Assembly (NCBI RefSeq): GCF_001422985.1 | Contig: NZ_LMNL01000007.1 | Span: 1 to 41,519, forward strand | Direction: 5' to 3' | Source of the DNA: Methylobacterium sp. Leaf117 | Lineage (GTDB): Bacteria; Pseudomonadota; Alphaproteobacteria; Rhizobiales; Beijerinckiaceae | DNA: 41,519 nt | Shown: positions 36,693-41,519 of the stretch, piece by piece | Layout: each line of letters begins with the position of its first letter | Numbering within the stretch: position 1 is the stretch's first letter | Program-made: the position numbers and the translations under genes | Notes under the pieces: model-generated | Seen by the model: the letters and a program-made list of their open reading frames with translations, nothing else | Databases searched by the model: none | Told to the model about the DNA's origin: nothing

Positions 36693-37823
36693 ATGTCCCC
36701 TGATGTTGCCTGCACACCTCTGCACGGGCTGCACTTGCGCCATGGCGGCCGGATGGTGCCATTCGCGGGTTATGCCATGCCGGTGCAGTACCCGGCCGGC
36801 CTGATGAAGGAACACCTGCACACCCGGTCTCATGCGGGCCTGTTCGACGTGTCGCATATGGGTCAGATTCGACTTACGCCGCATTCCGGCGACGTCGAGG
36901 ACGCGGCGCGCGCATTGGAAACTCTGCTGCCCATCGACGTGCTCGGCTTGAGGCCAGGTCGCCAGCGTTACGGACTCCTCCTCGACGCATCCGGCGGCAT
37001 TCGCGACGACCTCATGGTCGCGCATTGCGGCGACAGCCTCTTCCTCGTGGTGAATGCGGCCAACAAGGTTGCCGACGAGGCGTATCTGCGGGCCCACCTG
37101 TCCCATGCCTGCAAGGTGACGGTCCTCGCCCGCGCCCTCGTCGCCCTCCAGGGGCCAGGCGCCGAAGCGGCCCTGTCCCGCCTCGTGCCGGAGGTGACGG
37201 AGATGCGCTTCATGGACGTGCGGATGCTCGGCCTTCTCGGCACAGCCGCCATCGTCAGCCGCTCCGGCTATACCGGCGAGGACGGCTTCGAGATCTCGGT
37301 GCCGGAGGACCGGGCCGAGGCCCTGGCCGAGGCACTGCTGGCCGATCCGACCGTGCTGCCGATCGGGCTCGGAGCCCGCGACTCGCTCCGCCTCGAGGCG
37401 GGTTTGTGCCTCCACGGCAACGACATCGATGCGGGAACCGACCCCGTGGAAGCCGGGCTGTCTTGGGCGATTTCCGCCGTGCGACGGCGTGGCGGCGCTC
37501 GGAGCGGCGGCTTCCCCGGCGCCGCGCGCATCCTGGACGCCCTGGAGAACGGGCCGCCCCGCAAGCGCGTCGGCCTTCGCCCCGAGGGACCGACGCCCGT
37601 TCGGGCCGGCGCGCCGCTTTTCGGCGACGAGACTGGCGAGGCGATCGGCCACGTCACCTCCGGTGGATTCGGACCGAGCCTGCAGGCGCCCATCGCCATG
37701 GGCTACCTGCCGGCAGCGCTCAGCACCCCCGGCACCCGCGTCTTCGCGGAGGTGCGCGGCAAGCGCCTCGCCGTCGTGGTCTCGGCACTGCCCTTCGTTC
37801 CGGCGGGCTTCAAGCGCGCCTGA
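36693..37823 (+). CDS. gcvT: Aminomethyltransferase (glycine cleavage T protein)
   Basis: 376 residues. Transfers the methylene group from the aminomethyl-lipoyl H protein to tetrahydrofolate and releases ammonia. Marks: [45 protein letters not shown] and [20 protein letters not shown]. The ATG at 36693 has GGAG with 7-nt spacing; a GTG at 36675 is in frame but lacks this. First gene after the glycine riboswitch; 50 nt before gcvH. Products feed the one-carbon pool. Confidence 0.97.
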   Translation: MSPDVACTPLHGLHLRHGGRMVPFAGYAMPVQYPAGLMKEHLHTRSHAGLFDVSHMGQIRLTPHSGDVEDAARALETLLPIDVLGLRPGRQRYGLLLDASGGIRDDLMVAHCGDSLFLVVNAANKVADEAYLRAHLSHACKVTVLARALVALQGPGAEAALSRLVPEVTEMRFMDVRMLGLLGTAAIVSRSGYTGEDGFEISVPEDRAEALAEALLADPTVLPIGLGARDSLRLEAGLCLHGNDIDAGTDPVEAGLSWAISAVRRRGGARSGGFPGAARILDALENGPPRKRVGLRPEGPTPVRAGAPLFGDETGEAIGHVTSGGFGPSLQAPIAMGYLPAALSTPGTRVFAEVRGKRLAVVVSALPFVPAGFKRA

Positions 37824-37873
37824 CCCCCCTTTCACGTCGACCCCCAACGCACGTCAACAATCAGGAGAGAGCG

Positions 37874-38236
37874 ATGCGGAAGTTCACGGACGAGCACGAG
37901 TGGCTGGACTGCGCCGGCGACGTGGCCACGGTGGGCATCACCAGCCATGCCGCCGAGCAGCTCGGTGACCTCGTCTTCATCGAGCTGCCGAAGATCGGCG
38001 CCCGGCTGACGAAGGGCGAAGCCGCAGCGGTAGTCGAGTCGGTGAAGGCCGCCTCGGACGTCTACGCACCCGTCTCCGGCGAGGTTACGGAGGTTAACGA
38101 GGCAGCTGTGGCCGACCCGTCCAGCGTGGGTGCCGATCCGCAGGGCGCCGGCTGGCTCTATCGCATCCGCCTCGACGATCCCGCCAGCCTCGACGAGCTG
38201 ATGGACGAGGCGGCCTACGCGGACTTCGCGAAGTAG
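37874..38236 (+). CDS. gcvH: Glycine cleavage system H protein
   Basis: 120 residues. The lipoyl attachment site is Lys58 in [13 protein letters not shown]-terminus [11 protein letters not shown] is standard. It shuttles the aminomethyl group from GcvP to GcvT and electrons to the L protein. AGGAGAG precedes the ATG. A 287-nt spacer follows before gcvP. Confidence 0.97.
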   Translation: MRKFTDEHEWLDCAGDVATVGITSHAAEQLGDLVFIELPKIGARLTKGEAAAVVESVKAASDVYAPVSGEVTEVNEAAVADPSSVGADPQGAGWLYRIRLDDPASLDELMDEAAYADFAK

Positions 38237-38523
38237 CGCCCCGCTGGCGCATGACGACGACCGTCTCCCTGCGCGCGCCTTCGAAGTCGCCGCAGGCGAG
38301 CCCGCACCCGAAGGGGCGCTCCAGTGGCGTGCAATCTAGAACCGCCTGCGGCGCCGGACCGCGCCCCCCATGCGGTTCGGGATCCGGGGCTCCGCTGCGC
38401 GGCCCCAGGATAACGCGGCGCTTCAGGCGATTACCGGACACGCCATTCGCGACGTCCGCTCCCTTTCGGAAAGACCCGTGAGAGCGTCGGCGCAGTCCCG
38501 ACAATTCACCATTCGAGGCCCCC
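38237..38523 (+). other. gcvH-gcvP spacer
   Basis: 287 nt, no credible gene. Inverted repeats seen: GAACCGC (38339-38345) with GCGGTTC (38372-38378), and GGGGC/GCCCC about 38387-38406. Neither is followed by T residues, so read-through from gcvTH into gcvP is likely, perhaps with a pause or processing point. No clear internal promoter. Confidence 0.35.
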
Positions 38524-41370
38524 ATGACCACCGACCGCTACGACCCCTACGATTTCGCCAACCGCCGCCACATCGGTCCAACGACGCAGGAAATCGACGC
38601 GATGCTCGGCGTCGTGGGCACGGACAGCCTGCACGCTCTGATGGACGAGACCCTGCCAGCCGACATTCGCCAGGAAGAGCGCCTGGACTTCGGGATCGCC
38701 ATGACCGAGCGCCGGGTCATCGAGCACATGCGGGGCATCGCCGACAAGAACCGGCTCCTCGTCTCGCTGATCGGACAGGGCTATCACGGGACGACGATGC
38801 CGCCCGTGATCCAGCGCAACATCTTCGAGAACCCGGCCTGGTACACCGCCTACTCGCCCTACCAGCCGGAGATCAGCCAGGGTCGGCTGGAAGCGTTGCT
38901 GAACTTCCAGACTCTGGTCTGCGACCTCACCGGCCTCGACATCGCCAACGCGTCGCTCCTGGACGAGGCCACCGCCGCGGCGGAAGCCATGGGCATGGCC
39001 TATCGCATCGCCGGCAACGGGAAGACAACCTTCTTCGTGGATGCCGAGTGCCTGCCCCAGACCATCGCAGTGCTGCGCACCCGCGCCGCGCCCCTGGGCT
39101 GGACGATCATTGTCGGCGACCCCGCGACCGATCTCGATCCGGGGCAGGTCTTCGGCGCGATCTTCCAGTATCCCGGCGTCTGCGGTGGCATCCGCGACCT
39201 GACACAGCCCATCGCCGACCTGCACGCGGCCGGCGCGGTCGCCGTCGTGGCGGCCGACCCTCTGGCGCTGACGCTGCTGACGTCCCCCGGTGAAATGGGC
39301 GCCGACATCGCCATCGGCTCGATGCAGCGCTACGGCGTACCGATGGGCTACGGCGGCCCGCACGCCGCCTACATGGCGACCCGCGACGCGCACAAGCGGA
39401 CCCTGCCGGGGCGCTTGGTCGGTGTTTCGGTGGATGCCCGCGGCAACCGGGCCTACCGTCTCGCGCTCCAGACCCGCGAGCAGCATATCCGGCGCGAGAA
39501 GGCGACCTCGAACATCTGCACCGCGCAGGTCCTGCTCGCGGTCATCGCCGGCATGTACGCGGTGTTCCACGGCCCGCGCGGTCTCAAGGCCATCGCCGCC
39601 CGCGTCCACCGCGACGCCGTGCGCCTCGCCGCTGGGCTGGAAGCCCTCGGCTTCACGGTGGAACCGGAGCACTTCTTCGACACGATCACCGTGCGGGTCG
39701 GCGCCTTCCAGAGCCTGATACTCGGACAGGCGGTGGCCAACGGCGTCAACCTGCGTAAGGTTGGCGACGACCGCATCGGCATCACGGTGGACGAGCGCAC
39801 CCGCCCCGACATCCTCCAGGCCGTGTGGCGCGCCTTCGGAGCCAAGGACCCGGCCTACGACGAGGCCTGGCCCGAAGCCCGCCTACCGGAAGCCCTGGTG
39901 CGCACCTCCCCGTATCTGACGCACCCGATCTTTCACATGAACCGGGCCGAGAGCGAGATGACGCGCTACATGCGCCGCCTCGCGGATCGTGACCTGGCGC
40001 TGGATCGAGCGATGATCCCCCTCGGCTCCTGCACGATGAAGCTGAACGCCACCGCCGAGATGCTGCCGATCTCCTGGCCGGAATTCTCTGAGATCCACCC
40101 CTTCGTCCCGCTAGACCAGGCGCTGGGTTATCGGGCGCTCATCGACGACCTCTCCGAAAAGCTCTGCGCCATCACCGGCTACGACGCGATCTCGATGCAA
40201 CCGAACTCGGGGGCGCAGGGAGAGTATGCCGGGCTTCTCGCCATCCGGGCCTACCACCTGTCGCGGAACGAAGCGCACCGTACGGTCTGCCTGATCCCAT
40301 CCTCGGCCCACGGCACCAATCCGGCCTCGGCCCAGATGTGCGGCATGAGCGTGGTGGTGGTGGGCGCCGACGCCCAGGGTAACGTCGACCTCGCGGACTT
40401 CCGCCGGAAGGCCGAGCAGCACGCGGACAAGCTCGCTGCCTGCATGATCACCTATCCGTCGACGCATGGGGTGTTCGAGGTGCAGGTCCGCGAGATCTGC
40501 GACATCGTCCACGGCCATGGCGGGCAGGTCTACCTCGACGGAGCCAACCTCAATGCGCTGGTGGGCCTTGCCCGGCCCGGTGACATCGGCGCCGATGTCA
40601 GCCACCTCAACCTGCACAAGACCTTCTGCATTCCCCACGGCGGCGGAGGCCCCGGCATGGGTCCGATCGGCGTCAAGGCGCACCTGATCCCGTTCCTGCC
40701 CTCCGACCCGCAAACGGGTGAAGAGGGCGCGGTCTCGGCCGCTCCCTACGGCTCGGCCTCGATCCTGCCGATCTCCTGGAGCTACTGCCTGCTCATGGGC
40801 GGGCGCGGCCTGACCCAGGCGACCCGCATCGCCATCCTCAACGCCAACTACATCGCGGCCCGCCTCGCGGGCGCCTACCCGGTGCTGTATTCCGGCGCAG
40901 GAGGCCGCGTGGCGCACGAATGCATCATCGACGTGCGCGCGTTCCAGAAAAGCGCGGGCGTCAGCGTCGATGACATCGCCAAACGCCTGATCGATTGCGG
41001 CTTCCACCCGCCGACCATGTCCTGGCCGGTGGCCGGTACCCTGATGATCGAGCCCACCGAATCCGAGACCAAGGGCGAAATCGATCGCTTCTGCGATGCC
41101 ATGCTGGCGATCCGCGAGGAGATCCGCGCCATCGAGGAGGGGCAGATGGACAAGGCGAATAACCCGCTGAAGCACGCGCCCCACACGGTCCGGGACCTCG
41201 TCGGGACCTGGGAGCGTCCCTATTCCCGCGAGGCCGCGTGCTTCCCGTCTGGCAGCCTCGGGATGGACAAGTACTGGCCCCCGATCAACCGCGTCGACAA
41301 CGCCTATGGCGACCGCAATCTCGTCTGCTCCTGCCCGCCGATGGATTCCTACAGCGAGGCAGCGGAGTAG
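38524..41370 (+). CDS. gcvP: Glycine dehydrogenase (decarboxylating), P protein
   Basis: 948 residues, the single-chain form in which the two homologous halves (GcvPA- and GcvPB-like) are fused. PLP lysine Lys699 in [20 protein letters not shown]-terminus has [15 protein letters not shown] and [18 protein letters not shown]. Decarboxylates glycine and loads the aminomethyl group on GcvH. Complete gene; the stop is followed by a hairpin and an IS end. Confidence 0.98.
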   Translation: MTTDRYDPYDFANRRHIGPTTQEIDAMLGVVGTDSLHALMDETLPADIRQEERLDFGIAMTERRVIEHMRGIADKNRLLVSLIGQGYHGTTMPPVIQRNIFENPAWYTAYSPYQPEISQGRLEALLNFQTLVCDLTGLDIANASLLDEATAAAEAMGMAYRIAGNGKTTFFVDAECLPQTIAVLRTRAAPLGWTIIVGDPATDLDPGQVFGAIFQYPGVCGGIRDLTQPIADLHAAGAVAVVAADPLALTLLTSPGEMGADIAIGSMQRYGVPMGYGGPHAAYMATRDAHKRTLPGRLVGVSVDARGNRAYRLALQTREQHIRREKATSNICTAQVLLAVIAGMYAVFHGPRGLKAIAARVHRDAVRLAAGLEALGFTVEPEHFFDTITVRVGAFQSLILGQAVANGVNLRKVGDDRIGITVDERTRPDILQAVWRAFGAKDPAYDEAWPEARLPEALVRTSPYLTHPIFHMNRAESEMTRYMRRLADRDLALDRAMIPLGSCTMKLNATAEMLPISWPEFSEIHPFVPLDQALGYRALIDDLSEKLCAITGYDAISMQPNSGAQGEYAGLLAIRAYHLSRNEAHRTVCLIPSSAHGTNPASAQMCGMSVVVVGADAQGNVDLADFRRKAEQHADKLAACMITYPSTHGVFEVQVREICDIVHGHGGQVYLDGANLNALVGLARPGDIGADVSHLNLHKTFCIPHGGGGPGMGPIGVKAHLIPFLPSDPQTGEEGAVSAAPYGSASILPISWSYCLLMGGRGLTQATRIAILNANYIAARLAGAYPVLYSGAGGRVAHECIIDVRAFQKSAGVSVDDIAKRLIDCGFHPPTMSWPVAGTLMIEPTESETKGEIDRFCDAMLAIREEIRAIEEGQMDKANNPLKHAPHTVRDLVGTWERPYSREAACFPSGSLGMDKYWPPINRVDNAYGDRNLVCSCPPMDSYSEAAE

Positions 41371-41382
41371 GGCGCGCGTGCC

Positions 41383-41416
41383 GGCGCCACCTGCTCCATC
41401 CCGAGCGCGTGGCGCC
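41383..41416 (+). terminator. Hairpin after gcvP
   Basis: Perfect inverted repeat GGCGCCAC (41383-41390) and GTGGCGCC (41409-41416), starting 12 nt after the gcvP stop, with an 18-nt loop. There is no T run; instead CTAG and an IS end follow within a few bases. It may be the original gcvP terminator with its tail displaced by the insertion. Confidence 0.5.
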
Positions 41417-41422
41417 GTGCTA

Positions 41423-41519
41423 GGGTCTGGACTCGATCAGCACCAGAAGGCGATGACGGCAGCGAGTGCGACGGCCGAGGCGTAGTTTCGGGCCAGCTTG
41501 TCGTAGCGGGTGGCGATGC
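41423..41519 (-). mobile_element. IS5 family (IS427-like) element, one end (partial)
   Basis: GGGTCTGGACTCGATCAG at 41423-41440, directly after CTA, looks like the terminal inverted repeat and CTAG-type target of IS427-group elements. The stop of a transposase frame lies 14 nt inside it. The element continues beyond the window, so its other end and full length are unseen. Confidence 0.65.
41437..41519 (-). CDS. IS5 family transposase, C-terminal end (partial)
   Basis: Reading leftwards on the minus strand gives IATRYDKLARNYASAVALAA then VIAFWC and TGA at 41437-41439. The RIATRYDKLARN string near the C-terminus is typical of IS5/IS427-group DDE transposases. Only 26 codons are visible; whether the full gene is intact cannot be told. 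Confidence 0.75.
   Translation of the reverse strand, partial: IATRYDKLARNYASAVALAAVIAFWC

Noticed and set aside
38370..39293. Plus-strand ORF starting in the gcvH-gcvP spacer
   Set aside because: Arg/His/Pro-rich shadow frame of gcvP with no start signal.

Overview
This is a GC-rich stretch of an alphaproteobacterial chromosome. Gene order, protein style and the IS end suggest a Methylobacterium/Methylorubrum-type member of the Hyphomicrobiales; the genus is an inference, the class is well supported. Four blocks can be read.

(1) Positions 1-16285, + strand: the translation/transcription super-cluster. It opens with the 3' end of tuf, then the S10 genes (rpsJ, rplC, rplD, rplW, rplB, rpsS, rplV, rpsC, rplP, rpmC, rpsQ), the spc genes (rplN, rplX, rplE, rpsN, rpsH, rplF, rplR, rpsE, rpmD, rplO, secY, adk) and the alpha genes (rpsM, rpsK, rpoA, rplQ). 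A strong intrinsic terminator and a 353-nt structured spacer split S10 from spc. A metallo-beta-lactamase-fold hydrolase gene sits between rpsK and rpoA. The rpoA-rplQ spacer can fold into several stem-loops, and rplQ is followed by a bidirectional terminator.

(2) Positions 16361-28002, - strand: an eight-gene chemosensory operon, read in the order cheW, cheR-TPR, cheW, MCP, cheA-REC, cheB, REC-REC-histidine kinase, REC-PAS-histidine kinase-REC. Several genes overlap by 4 nt. Its core resembles Wsp-type and Che3-type 'alternative cellular function' systems, but it ends in two cytoplasmic hybrid kinases and carries neither a stand-alone CheY nor a GGDEF output protein. A small secreted PepSY-like protein is encoded divergently.

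(3) Positions 28525-33445, + strand: branched-chain amino-acid synthesis. A promoter, a 16-residue leader peptide rich in Ile/Leu/Val codons and an attenuator-type terminator precede ilvB and ilvN. A glutathione S-transferase gene and then ilvC with its terminator follow.

(4) Positions 33585-41519: a pyridoxamine-phosphate-oxidase-fold protein (+), trpS and an endonuclease III-like glycosylase (both -), then a tandem glycine riboswitch driving gcvT-gcvH-gcvP (+). The window ends in the 3' end of an IS5/IS427-like transposase lying just beyond a hairpin after gcvP.

No rRNA, tRNA or CRISPR array was seen. The most interesting items are the chemosensory operon with its two hybrid kinases, the ilvB attenuator, the MBL gene inside the alpha operon, structured spacers in the ribosomal cluster, a repeated post-gene hairpin family, and short 14-15-bp tandem repeats in several spacers.
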